This document shows positions 9,217 to 18,361 of a stretch of 64,000 nucleotides of DNA, piece by piece; the stretch's first letter is position 1, and every line of letters begins with the position of its first letter. Source of the stretch: Isosphaera pallida ATCC 43644 (GTDB lineage Bacteria; Planctomycetota; Planctomycetia; Isosphaerales; Isosphaeraceae); assembly GCF_000186345.1 (NCBI RefSeq), contig NC_014962.1:2294001-2358000 (forward strand). The letters are read 5' to 3'. The notes beneath the pieces are model-generated. The model saw nothing but the letters and a program-made list of their open reading frames with translations, had not been told where the DNA came from and searched no databases. Made by a program: the position numbers and the translations under genes.

Positions 9217-9272
9217 GCTGGCTGAGGAACGGGTTGGGCCGTCTGTCCGCCATGAGACGGACCAACTTACGT

Positions 9273-11663
9273 TCACTCCTTGGGAAGCGGCGGCAGCAGA
9301 ATGGGTGCCTCGCCGGCGGGCAAGGTCAAACCAGCGGAGGGCGTGCGGGGGGTGGGACGAGACGGCAACTCGATGGGAGGCGCGGAAGGAATGGCGTTGC
9401 TGCCAGGACCCCCGCCGATTCCGGCGGGCTGCACGTCGCGGTCGCCATTGATTGCGACCCGAGCCGGCCCCCCGCGGTCGCCGGGCAGGGGAGGTAGGAC
9501 GCCCGGCAGCGGCGACCCGCCGTTGTTGGTCAAGTCCGGTGGCAACGCCGCAGGACGCGCTGGCACGGTCGGTGCGGGAGGCGGTCCCAGAGTGCCTGCT
9601 GGAGCCGGCACGGGGAAGGGGGGGACCAGCGGATCGACCCCAGGAATCTTCACCGGAGGCAGATCGTCGAAGTTGGGCCGGCCCGTGACCGGTTGGGGAT
9701 TGTCGGGCAGATCGTCGCCGGTGGGGATGTAAAGGTGACCCGCCTGCTGATCGGCCGCTTGGGCGTAGGCTTGACCCGGCCAGGGCCCTTCGGCCACCGC
9801 AATGTTGTTGTAGGCCAGCAACGTTCCCTTGGCCTGCTCCAACGCGATGATTGAAATGTTGTACTGGGTCTTGAACCGGGCTTCGTCGGAAACCGCGTTG
9901 GCCCAAACGTTGACCGCTTCCAGATAGCGGTCGATCAGCACGTTGCCGACCTCGTACTTGGCCTTCTGAACTTCCAAACGGGTCAACGCCGCCTCGCGCA
10001 GTTCGCTCGCCGTCTTGAACAGTTTATAATTCGTGTCGATCTCCAGGAAGAACCGATGCAGCGAGTGGGCCGCCTGGTGGACGGTTTGTTGCAAATAGGC
10101 CCGTTGTTGCAACAGGGTGTACTGTGCAGTCTTGGTGTCGGCAATCGCACCCCGGAACCCAATTGGCATGGAGAAGGTCAACCCAACGTTCCAGTTCTCG
10201 AAGTTGCGGTAACGCCCTGGTTGGATATTCAACCCCGCGCTTTGCTGGGCGGCGGAGGCTCGGGGGTCGATCGCCTCTAAGGCCGAACCAAACTGAGTGC
10301 CCAGCGCCTGGTCGAGAAAGCGTCCTAGACCGTTGAAGCCATAAGCGGCCTGCAAGTCGAGCCGGGGCAGCAAACCATTGCGGGCCACCACCAGTTGCAA
10401 CTCCGCCACCCGCACGCCAATCTGACGGATCACAATGTCCGGCAGATAGGCCATCATCTGCGAGAAGCTGGCGTTCCAATCCACCTCGACCCGCGCTTCG
10501 ATCGGCGCGGTGGCGGGAACGATGCGGCGGTTGTCCGCCGGCGGCAGACCCATGACGTTACGCAGCTGGCGTTCGGTGTTAATCACATCGTACAACGCTT
10601 GGATGCGTTGGAGTTCAAAGCTTTTGAGGGTTTGTTCGGCTTCGGCGACGTCGGCGATCGTGCCGACGCCCGCGGCGAGTTCGGCTTGCTCCTTACGGAC
10701 AATTTCCTGACCGAGCTCAACGGCGGTCTCGCGCGACCAAAGCTGGACATGGGCCTGCGCCAGCGCCCAGTACTGTTGCTCGACCGAGCGGACATGTTCC
10801 ATGATCGAATTCTTGAACGACCAAACAGTGCGGTCCGAGTCCAACCGAGCAATCACGATAGGAGCGCGGTTGGCTTGGAGACCAGAAAGGCCGTTTTGAG
10901 TGTCGCCGCCCAACAAGGGATGCAGAAACTGGAATTGAAGGGTCGAGGTATAGTCAGATGGGAACGTGTTGAAAAGATTGTTAGTGTACGTGCGGGTGAT
11001 GTTCTGGCTGATCTGAAACAGGGTGCCGGTGGCCGCTCGCTTGGTCAGGGTGGCGTTGAACTGGGCGGTTCGATTGTCGGCGATGACGGGGAACCGAGGG
11101 CCGCCCAACACGCCGGCCTGGAAGCCCGCGTTGACTGGCAGCACGTTGCGCCCCCAGAGGATTTGGGTTTGGAACTGGGCATCGAAGACCGACAACGCCC
11201 GAGCGATTTGCGCCTCTTGGATCGCCGGGTCGTACACCGTTGCCAGGTTGCCCGCGCCCAACGCCTGACCTGCCCCACCGGTCCCCAACGGCGAGGGCTC
11301 GAAGCCTTGAACCGGGATCCCCTGAGCGCCCAGCGACGTGACCCGCACCGTTTCCAGGTTGTCCAACGAGATGCGCAACGCCTCTTCCAGCGTGAGTTGC
11401 CAAATCTCCTCGGCCTCGGGATTCTCGGTCGTGCGGGGTGGGGCCATCGCCGGTAGGTCGCTGAACATCGACAGAGGGTCTTCTTCCTCGAAGAACCCGG
11501 CCCGCTTGACTTCTCGATCCTCTTGCAGGATGGTCCCCAGCGCATCGTGAGGAACCGTCTTGGTTTGGTCGATGTAGGGCAGCCGGTGGCAACCCGGACT
11601 CAACGTCAGGCTCGCCGCCAAGGTCGCGCACGCCCAACGACGGCGCAGGGGGGTCAATCGCAT
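9273..11663 (-). CDS. TolC-family outer membrane efflux lipoprotein with proline-rich tail
   Basis: Protein of 796 aa. The ATG at 11663 opens a lipoprotein signal (MRLTPLRRRWACATLAASLT, then LSPGC), so Cys at about residue 33 would be lipidated; the longer frame to 11852 is rejected. From about residue 85 (LTLEEALRISLDNLETVRV) to about 630 there is the two-repeat alpha-helical barrel pattern of outer membrane factors, including EQTLKSFELQRIQALYDVINTE-type helices and KAKYEVGNVLIDRYLEAVNVWA. The last 160 residues are Pro/Gly-rich, low complexity and not part of normal TolC. No inner-membrane pump or adaptor gene is adjacent, so its partners are unknown. Likely role: outer-membrane channel for efflux or secretion. 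Confidence 0.88.
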   Translation of the reverse strand: MRLTPLRRRWACATLAASLTLSPGCHRLPYIDQTKTVPHDALGTILQEDREVKRAGFFEEEDPLSMFSDLPAMAPPRTTENPEAEEIWQLTLEEALRISLDNLETVRVTSLGAQGIPVQGFEPSPLGTGGAGQALGAGNLATVYDPAIQEAQIARALSVFDAQFQTQILWGRNVLPVNAGFQAGVLGGPRFPVIADNRTAQFNATLTKRAATGTLFQISQNITRTYTNNLFNTFPSDYTSTLQFQFLHPLLGGDTQNGLSGLQANRAPIVIARLDSDRTVWSFKNSIMEHVRSVEQQYWALAQAHVQLWSRETAVELGQEIVRKEQAELAAGVGTIADVAEAEQTLKSFELQRIQALYDVINTERQLRNVMGLPPADNRRIVPATAPIEARVEVDWNASFSQMMAYLPDIVIRQIGVRVAELQLVVARNGLLPRLDLQAAYGFNGLGRFLDQALGTQFGSALEAIDPRASAAQQSAGLNIQPGRYRNFENWNVGLTFSMPIGFRGAIADTKTAQYTLLQQRAYLQQTVHQAAHSLHRFFLEIDTNYKLFKTASELREAALTRLEVQKAKYEVGNVLIDRYLEAVNVWANAVSDEARFKTQYNISIIALEQAKGTLLAYNNIAVAEGPWPGQAYAQAADQQAGHLYIPTGDDLPDNPQPVTGRPNFDDLPPVKIPGVDPLVPPFPVPAPAGTLGPPPAPTVPARPAALPPDLTNNGGSPLPGVLPPLPGDRGGPARVAINGDRDVQPAGIGGGPGSNAIPSAPPIELPSRPTPRTPSAGLTLPAGEAPILLPPLPKE

Positions 11664-12249
11664 CACCAGACCGTCCTTGACTGGTTGGGGCTTGCCGCGT
11701 CGAAACGACGTGGCCGATTCCATCCGCCGTCGAATCCCCACGGCCCGTCCTCCCGGTTTTCCGTCGTCGTCACACCTCGAGCCCAGGCGCGGAAGGTTCC
11801 GGCCATCCTTGGCCGTGCCGAACCCGCCGAGAGTGAACATTCCCTGGTCCATCCTGGCCTCCCGAACGTGACGCCTCGCTTCACATCAGCCTGAGTCTGG
11901 TTCTCCAACCGCCGGAATCCCCCACGTCCATTTGGCGAGATTTCCAACGGACGACCCAGCCCGCTCCCGCATTCCCTCGCGTCCACACTTCCACTGTGAA
12001 CGCGCTCGCTTCACCTTTCGCGGATCGAACTCGAGACTCCGACAATGAGGCTCTCCCGCAACCCCTTATCGTCACCTCGTTCCATCCGGCTTCAACTTCC
12101 CTGACGGTTTTTCCGGCAAATTGAAATTTCCGGCAAGTGCGGATTCTCACGATTCGACGCACCAACTCTCATCCGCGACGGCTGTTCTCCGTCCGCGTTG
12201 AGTTCCCCTTCCATCCGATTGATTTCCAATTCACGCCAGCCCAACTCAA
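11664..12249. other. Intergenic region upstream of the TolC-like gene
   Basis: About 590 bases between the nrdJ terminator and the TolC-like start. The promoter for the TolC-like gene must be here. I see no RNA gene, no repeat and no credible small gene. Confidence 0.4.
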
Positions 12250-12294
12250 AACGGTCGGAGGGGGAGAGAAGGACGATCTCCCCCTCCGACCGTT
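12250..12294 (-). terminator. Intrinsic terminator downstream of nrdJ
   Basis: Perfect 18-bp inverted repeat (12250-12267 with 12277-12294; core CGGTCGGAGGGGGAGA) around a 9-nt loop. Read on the minus strand it is followed by TTTTGAGTT, so it is oriented to end transcription from nrdJ. Confidence 0.9.
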
Positions 12295-12372
12295 GTTCGA
12301 AGATCCGCCGCCAAACACCCCGACTGTTCTGGGCCGGTATCCTTTTGATTCAAGAACGCCACGCAATCAACC

Positions 12373-15300
12373 TCAACCGCACCCCATGCTATTGCCACAG
12401 TTGAAGCAGCGATAGCAGGTTCCGCAGCGAACCGTGAGCGCACCGCACACGTCGCACGAGGGCGCGTCGCTTTGGAACTGGGCGAACTGGCGACGCTGGA
12501 GCGCCATGTCCATCAAAAAGAAGCGTGGAGCGAGGATCGCGTCCTCAGCGATTGGCGTGCGGTGACCGCTGGTTTTAACCATCGATGCGCTGGACGGCTC
12601 CGCGCGAACCCAGGGGTCGGACGGCGACGGTGCCACAGGCCAACCTTGGGCCACGGGGGGCTCCAGCGCCGCGCCTGAAATCGACTTGGGAGCATGGAGG
12701 TCGGTCGGGACCGGCTCGTCGCGTTTTGGCGTGTTGGCTTCGCGATAGCCCGGGATAAACTGCATCCCAAGCCAGCGGAAGATATAGTCGGTGATGCTCT
12801 TGGCGATGGGAATCTCGGGGTTGCGGGTGAACCCGGAAGGCTCGAACCGACTATGGGCGAACTTGTTGACGAAAACCTCCAGAGGCACGCCGTATTGCAG
12901 ACCGATTGAGATCGCGGTTCCCAACACATCCATCAAGCCGCCGATGGTCGATCCCTCCTTGGCCATCGTGATGAACAGCTCGCCGGGTCGTCCATCGTCG
13001 TAAAAACCGACGGTGATGTAACCCTCGTGGCCTTGAATGTCAAACTTGTGGGTCAGGCTACGCCGGGTTTCAGGAAGGCGTTCACGACGCGGACCCAGAG
13101 CCCCCCCCGGAGCGGACGCGACAGTGGGAGGCGGGGAGGATGGCGAAACCTGGTGGGACGCTTCGCCAACCGTGGGCTTGGGTGGAGCGACGACTGTTGA
13201 ATTCTCGGCGAGCGTCCGATCGGTCTCGTGGTCCTTTGGGGAGACCGTGTCCAACCCCTGCTCCTTGCCCTTCTCCTCTTTGTGATTGTGAGAGGTCTCT
13301 CTGGAGGTGGTGAGTGGCTGACTCTCCTTGGAGCCGTCCCGGTAAATGGCGATCGCCTTGAGACCAAGCTTCCAGCTGGTCAAGTAGGCCCCCATCACAT
13401 CCTCCACGGTCGACTCGCGGGGCATGTTGACCGTCTTGGAAATCGCGCCTGAGAGAAACGGCTGAACGGCGGCCATCATCTTGATATGACCAAGATACGG
13501 AATGCTTCGCTGGCCGCCCGACGGCTTGAAGGCGCAGTCGAACACATCGAGGTGTTCGGGCTTGAGGTCCGGCGCTCCCTCCACGGTGTCGTGGGCGTCC
13601 ACGTGGGCCAGCACCCGTTTGATCTCTTCATCGTCGTACCCGAGCGTCTTCAACGCCAGGGGGACCGTGCGGTTGACAATTTTGAGCATGCCGCCACCGG
13701 CGAGGTTCTTGTATTTAACCAGCGCGATGTCCGGTTCAATCCCGGTGGTGTCGCAATCCATCATGAACGAGATGGTCCCGGTGGGAGCGATGACGGTCAC
13801 TTGCGAGTTGCGGAAGCCATGCTCCCGACCCATCTCCAGGCATTCCTTCCAGACGGCGCGGGCGGCCTCCAGCACATTGGCGGGACAAAGGGTCGGGTCG
13901 ATCCGTTCAACCGCGTCGCGGTGCATTTCCATGACTTTGAGCATGGGTTCGCGGTTGACCGCGAATCCCTCGAACGGTCCTAGGTGGGCCGCAATCCGGG
14001 CGCTGGTGAGGTTGGCCTCGCCGTGCATCACCGCCGTGATACCCGCCGCCAGAGCCCGACCGGCCTCCGAGTCGTAAGCCCGACCACTGGCCATGATCAG
14101 GCTGCCCAGGTTGGCATAGCCCAAACCCAGGGGACGGAAGCGATGCGAGTTCAAGGCGATCCGATCGGTCGGGTAACTGACGTGATCGACCAAAATCTCC
14201 TGGGCCGTCAGGTAGATGCGGCAGGCGGCCCGGAACCGTTCCACGTCGAATGTGCCATCCTCTCGGCGGAACTTCATCAGGTTGATCGACGCGAGATTGC
14301 ACGCCGAATCGTCAATGAACATGTATTCCGAGCACGGATTCGACGAGTTGATCGGCGCGGTGTTGGGGCATGTGTGCCAGCGTTGGATGGTGTCCTCGTA
14401 CTGCATCCCCGGATCGCCGCACTGCCAAGCGCTTTGGGCGATCCGCTCCATCAGGTCGCGGGCTCGGTAAACCCCCATTGGCTTGCCGGTGGTGACGGCG
14501 TAGGTGACCCATTCGCCATCCTCTTCGACAGCCCTGAGGAAGGCATCGGTGGCGCGGACGCTGAGGTTGGCGTTCTGGAACATCACCGACGAATAGGCCT
14601 CGCCATTGAAGTTGGCGTCGTAGCCCTGGCGGATCAAGGCGTGGGCTTTGCGCTCTTCCTTGACCTTGCACTCGATGAATTCCACAATGTCGGGGTGCCA
14701 AACCTTGAGGGTTTGCATTTTGGCAGCCCGGCGGGTTTTGCCGCCCGACTTGACCACCGAGGCAATCGCGTCGTAAACCTTCATGAAGCTTACCGGGCCG
14801 GAAGGGCGGCCGCCGCCGGCCAGCTTCTCCTTCGAGGAACGCAGGGTCGAAAGGTCGGTGCCGGTTCCTGAGCCATACTTGAATAGCATCGCCTCGGAGG
14901 TCGCCAGACGCATGATATCGGCCATGTCGTCCTGGACGCTCTGGATGAAGCAAGCCGAGCCCTGGGGGAACTCGTAGGCGGTGTTGGTCTGGACGACCGT
15001 GCGGGTCTCTTCGTCCCAACGCCAGTTGGTAGACGACCCGGCGATGCCGTACTGGTGGTATAGACCCACGTTGAACCAGACTGGCGAGTTGAACGACCCG
15101 TACTGGAACAAGCAAAGCGCGGTCAACTCGTCGTAGAACCGCTCGCCATCCTCTTTGGTCGCGAAGTAGCCGTCAGCGATCCCCCAGTCGGCAATGGTCC
15201 GGGTGACGCGATGGATCAGCTGACGGACGCTGCGTTCTCGCTCCGCCGTGCCGTTCTCACCATAGAAATACTTGCTGGCCACGACGTTGGTGGAGAGTTG

Positions 15301-15519
15301 GCTCCAGAACTTGGGAAACTCGCAGTCGGTTTGAGTGAAAAGCGGCTGACCACGATCATCCTTGATCTCGGCGGTGCGGATGTCCCACTCGACCTGATCG
15401 AAGGGACTGATCCCCTCGTCGCTGAAGACGCGCGGCACGGTCAATCCCTTACGGGCCGTCGTCGAACGAATCGCATCCTGGGTTGGGGCCGTGGGCGTGC
15501 GCTCGCCTACCGTTGCCAT
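12373..15519 (-). CDS. nrdJ: Vitamin B12-dependent (class II) ribonucleoside-diphosphate reductase
   Basis: Protein of 1048 aa that reduces ribonucleotides to deoxyribonucleotides using adenosylcobalamin. The ATG at 15519 (MATVGERT) has GGAG upstream; the extension to 15630 is rejected. Seen: FDQVEWDIRTAEI near the N-terminus, active-site NPCSEYMFIDDSACNLASIN near residue 390, and the barrel motif VTVIAPTGTISFMMDCDTTGIEPD near 590. A low-complexity linker (about 750-850) leads to a C-terminal TSCPD-like domain (YITVGFYDDGRPGELFI) and a Cys-rich tail (CGALTVRCGTCYRCFNCGN) like the redox/zinc tail of this family. Full length for NrdJ. No nrdAB or nrdD is nearby. A hairpin lies in its leader; I did not find a B12 riboswitch. 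Confidence 0.96.
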   Translation of the reverse strand: MATVGERTPTAPTQDAIRSTTARKGLTVPRVFSDEGISPFDQVEWDIRTAEIKDDRGQPLFTQTDCEFPKFWSQLSTNVVASKYFYGENGTAERERSVRQLIHRVTRTIADWGIADGYFATKEDGERFYDELTALCLFQYGSFNSPVWFNVGLYHQYGIAGSSTNWRWDEETRTVVQTNTAYEFPQGSACFIQSVQDDMADIMRLATSEAMLFKYGSGTGTDLSTLRSSKEKLAGGGRPSGPVSFMKVYDAIASVVKSGGKTRRAAKMQTLKVWHPDIVEFIECKVKEERKAHALIRQGYDANFNGEAYSSVMFQNANLSVRATDAFLRAVEEDGEWVTYAVTTGKPMGVYRARDLMERIAQSAWQCGDPGMQYEDTIQRWHTCPNTAPINSSNPCSEYMFIDDSACNLASINLMKFRREDGTFDVERFRAACRIYLTAQEILVDHVSYPTDRIALNSHRFRPLGLGYANLGSLIMASGRAYDSEAGRALAAGITAVMHGEANLTSARIAAHLGPFEGFAVNREPMLKVMEMHRDAVERIDPTLCPANVLEAARAVWKECLEMGREHGFRNSQVTVIAPTGTISFMMDCDTTGIEPDIALVKYKNLAGGGMLKIVNRTVPLALKTLGYDDEEIKRVLAHVDAHDTVEGAPDLKPEHLDVFDCAFKPSGGQRSIPYLGHIKMMAAVQPFLSGAISKTVNMPRESTVEDVMGAYLTSWKLGLKAIAIYRDGSKESQPLTTSRETSHNHKEEKGKEQGLDTVSPKDHETDRTLAENSTVVAPPKPTVGEASHQVSPSSPPPTVASAPGGALGPRRERLPETRRSLTHKFDIQGHEGYITVGFYDDGRPGELFITMAKEGSTIGGLMDVLGTAISIGLQYGVPLEVFVNKFAHSRFEPSGFTRNPEIPIAKSITDYIFRWLGMQFIPGYREANTPKRDEPVPTDLHAPKSISGAALEPPVAQGWPVAPSPSDPWVRAEPSSASMVKTSGHRTPIAEDAILAPRFFLMDMALQRRQFAQFQSDAPSCDVCGALTVRCGTCYRCFNCGNSMGCG

Positions 15520-15612
15520 ATTAAGCTCAGCTCCGCAACAAGAAGGATCGAAGTGGGATTTGTTACACCGGTCGTCGGTTGTATCCCTGGTCGTCTTATG
15601 TACCCTATCGAC

Positions 15613-15646
15613 TTTCCCCAAGACCTGCAAGAGGGACTTGGGAAAA
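15613..15646 (-). promoter_or_regulatory. Inverted repeat in the nrdJ leader
   Basis: TTTCCCCAAG (15613-15622) pairs with CTTGGGAAAA (15637-15646) apart from one bulged C, with a 14-nt loop. It sits about 95-125 nt upstream of the nrdJ ATG. It could be an operator or an RNA hairpin; neither the binding factor nor a riboswitch class is recognisable. Confidence 0.4.
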
Positions 15647-16060
15647 TCGAGCCGAGACGCTCGGGGTGGGGTCGGATTCGCAAATCGAAGCCGAGGAACG
15701 ACAGCGAGAGAATCCCGGCCCGGTTGAGTTCCGTGTCGCCGCCATGACTTACGCTAGGGGGAAAAAGGTTTCGACGAACGGAACACGCGGCCACGATGAA
15801 AACAGCCACCCAAGACCGAACCAATCGACTCCCTCGGAAGCATCGACCGGCGTTGGGGAGAGGAACACCGTCGCCAGTGGTATCCATATCGCGCAAGAGG
15901 ACAACGGCGACGGCGCGTGGTTCTGGAAATCACGAATAGGGTTCGTGTTCTACTGATTGAGCGAGTTCAAGCGATTGAGGGGTGATCGCGGGCTGAATTT
16001 TCCGGCGCGATCCGAGGGGTTTGAACGACGCGCGAGTGAGCCACTCTCGATCAACGCAAC
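15647..16060. other. Intergenic region between nrdJ and rplU
   Basis: About 410 bases with no gene that I can support. Both neighbours are on the minus strand. The nrdJ promoter should lie at the low-coordinate end. Confidence 0.4.
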
Positions 16061-16103
16061 GAGCCGTCCCGGAGTCATCGACGAGACGATTCCGGGACGG
16101 CTC
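16061..16103 (-). terminator. Terminator-like hairpin downstream of rplU
   Basis: Perfect 13-bp inverted repeat: GAGCCGTCCCGGA (16061-16073) and TCCGGGACGGCTC (16091-16103), 17-nt loop. There is no T-run on either side, so it may be a weak terminator or an RNA-stabilising hairpin at the end of the rplU transcript. Confidence 0.6.
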
Positions 16104-16205
16104 GGGGAGATTCCATGACGTTTCGTTCCAACGTCAACGCGACGTGGGGGAAGGGCAAAAGACAATCTCCCAGCGAGATTCGCGTGGAGACAAGCGCCCT
16201 CCTGC

Positions 16206-16526
16206 TCACGAGGTCGGGGCGACGATCCCGGTGATCAACACCTTGGTGTACCGCTGACGATGACCGGTCCGTCGCCGGTAGTTCTTTCGCCGGCGAAACT
16301 TCTGAATGATGATTTTCTTGCTGCGCACGGTTTTGATTACCTTACCGGTGACATGCGCGCCTTCCAGCACCGGAGCACCAATCAACGGGCCTGACTCGCC
16401 GGCGATTAACAGGACCTTGGAGAAGGTCACCTCATCGTCGGCCTCGGCGGCACGATGATCCACGATGATCTCGTCCCCCTCGCGGACCCGGAATTGGTGG
16501 CTGCCATCCTCAAAAATCGCGTACAT
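16206..16526 (-). CDS. rplU: 50S ribosomal protein L21
   Basis: Protein of 106 aa, the normal length. It starts at MYAIFEDGSHQFRVREGDEI and carries the family's C-terminal KKIIIQKFRRRKNYRRRTGHRQRYTKVLI, the 23S rRNA-binding basic stretch. The longer upstream frame to 16886 is low complexity and rejected. In many bacteria rpmA (L27) follows directly; here the downstream 680 bases contain no L27-like frame, so the pair is split. The gene is divergent from rpsB. Confidence 0.96.
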   Translation of the reverse strand: MYAIFEDGSHQFRVREGDEIIVDHRAAEADDEVTFSKVLLIAGESGPLIGAPVLEGAHVTGKVIKTVRSKKIIIQKFRRRKNYRRRTGHRQRYTKVLITGIVAPTS

Positions 16527-17002
16527 TGGTTTGATATCGTCAGATCGAAACGAAAGAGGTGAAGAGATGGGCAACGGGTCAAGCGTGCCCGACCCGTTGA
16601 AATCGTCGCCAACCTGGATTCCACCACGGCAGGCAAGACCACCGATTGTACCATCGGGCGGCCGATCCGAAAAGGCCGGAGCCCCAAGCGGGGGTTTTGG
16701 TTTTCGAGGAGCCAATGACCTCGCACACAGGCAAGGAAATCGCGTACCTGCTTCACGCAAGGCAATTTGACGCCACCCCGAAGCTTCGCTATGATACTGC
16801 TTCGACTCCGGGATGAGGTCCGTCCCGCGGGGGGACGGCAGGGGTGGCCTCGCTCCAATTGCAGCCAAGCCATCCTTCCCACTCATCGTTATTTCATCAT
16901 TTTCTGTCTCGTACCGGATCGCCGCGCGCCGTTCGCCCGCGGAGTGTCGATTCCGGAGAATTGCATTTCGACCGGACCATTCGAGTCCGGGAGGGTTGTT
17001 CC
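16527..17002. other. Divergent intergenic region rplU / rpsB
   Basis: About 475 bases between two ribosomal protein genes pointing away from each other; it must hold both promoters. I see no RNA gene. The GGGAGGG at 16989-16995, 7 nt before GTG 17003, is the rpsB ribosome binding site. Confidence 0.5.
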
Positions 17003-17926
17003 GTGTCCACGTTGGCGGTCAAGGACTTGGTTGAAGCTGGGGTCCACTTCGGTTCCCGCGCGCGGCGCTGGAACCCCAAGATGAAGCCGTATATCTACAC
17101 CAAACGCAACCTGATCCACATCATCGACCTGAAGGAGACGGTGCGAGGTCTGTTGCGGGCCAGCAAATATTTCCACCGGATCGCCGCTCAAAATGGTCTG
17201 ATCCTGTTCGTGGGAACCAAGCGTCAAGCCGCCGACATCCTGGTTGAGGAGTGTACCCGCTGCGGGATGCCGTATGTGACCGAACGTTGGTTGGGCGGCA
17301 CCCTCACCAACTTTCGCACCATCCGCAGCCGCTTGGAACGCCTGGAAGAGCTCGAGGCCATCCTGGACGGCGAACAAGCCGCCACCTACTCCAAGAAGAT
17401 GATCTCTACCCTCACCCGCGAACGCCGCAAGATCGAACGCAACCTCTCGGGCATCCGCCACATGACCCGCTTGCCCGAAGCGCTGTTCGTGGTGGACCCC
17501 AACCGGGAACACAACGCCGTCGTCGAAGCGCGCAAACTCGGCATCAAGGTCGTCGCGCTGTTGGACACTGACTGCGACCCTGACCTGATCGACCTGCCGA
17601 TTCCCGGCAACGACGACAGCATGAGGTCGATCGAACTTATCGTGCGACGGTTGACCGACTCCATCTTGGAAGGACGCCTCAGCGCCCCCGCCGAACCCGA
17701 TCCCGCTAGCCGCGGCGAACGCGCTCCCCGGGGCGAACGTGGTCCCCGCGGCGAACGCCGCGCGCCGCGCGGCGAGCGGGGCGCGCCCCCGCCGTCCGCC
17801 ACCGAGCCCGTCGCTCCCACCGCCGAAACCAACGCCGCCCCCGAATCTGACGCCACCGCGGAGTCCGACACTCCCCCCGCAGACGGCCCCCCCGCGGACG
17901 GCCTGACGCCCGAACCCAGCGCCTGA
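17003..17926 (+). CDS. rpsB: 30S ribosomal protein S2 with long C-terminal extension
   Basis: Protein of 307 aa starting at GTG 17003 ([18 protein letters not shown]), with GGGAGGG 7 nt upstream, so the 53-codon extension to 16844 is rejected. Residues 1-225 are canonical S2: [93 protein letters not shown] and IPGNDD. Residues about 227-307 form a low-complexity tail with five RGE-containing repeats ([20 protein letters not shown]) and then an acidic Pro/Ala-rich end. Extensions of S2 are known in several phyla; this one would be a flexible, first basic then acidic tail. First gene of the rpsB-tsf-pyrH-frr series. Confidence 0.97.
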   Translation: MSTLAVKDLVEAGVHFGSRARRWNPKMKPYIYTKRNLIHIIDLKETVRGLLRASKYFHRIAAQNGLILFVGTKRQAADILVEECTRCGMPYVTERWLGGTLTNFRTIRSRLERLEELEAILDGEQAATYSKKMISTLTRERRKIERNLSGIRHMTRLPEALFVVDPNREHNAVVEARKLGIKVVALLDTDCDPDLIDLPIPGNDDSMRSIELIVRRLTDSILEGRLSAPAEPDPASRGERAPRGERGPRGERRAPRGERGAPPPSATEPVAPTAETNAAPESDATAESDTPPADGPPADGLTPEPSA

Positions 17927-18361
17927 TCCGGTCTCCTCCGAGCGTCTCGTGGTTCCGCCATCGCTCTCCGTCGGCTCCATCATGCGAATTTCACGCCGTC
18001 GGAGTGACTCGGGACCATCGGCTGTTGAATCCCGAAGCCGTTTCGGAATCGACTCGACCCAAACACCGTCTCCCGACGCCAGAGACGCCCGCGTTGAGTC
18101 GAGTTCATCTTGCCCGAACCGGTCTCGTGGCCTCATCCTCAGGGCAAGCGACTCGACTTGGACGGAAAGTCCAGGTTAGGCGGCGGGGTGAACGCTCGGC
18201 CCACTCACCAGACCAGCCGGTTGTTGGTTCTGTCGGCGCGGTTGCGCCCCCCTCCAACGAGTTGAACCCGTCCTATGAGTTTGTTCCCTCAGCGGTTTCG
18301 AGGATCGCTTGTCCTCCCCGCGTGATTCACTCCTCCGTTCGTCACGGGAGCTTGACCCGTC
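17927..18361. other. Wide rpsB-tsf intergenic region
   Basis: 435 bases where most bacteria have a short gap. No coding frame or known RNA is recognisable. GGGAG lies 12 nt before the tsf ATG. It may hold a promoter for tsf. Confidence 0.4.

Noticed and set aside
15520-16205. Cobalamin riboswitch upstream of nrdJ
   Set aside because: The leader has a hairpin but I could not find the conserved B12-box segments in the right order.
16844-17002. N-terminal extension of rpsB back to 16844
   Set aside because: Low-complexity, no S2 similarity, and GGGAGGG directly precedes GTG 17003.
18150-18185. RNase P RNA-like GGAAAGTCC fragment
   Set aside because: Only the short core is present; none of the other conserved RNase P segments surround it.
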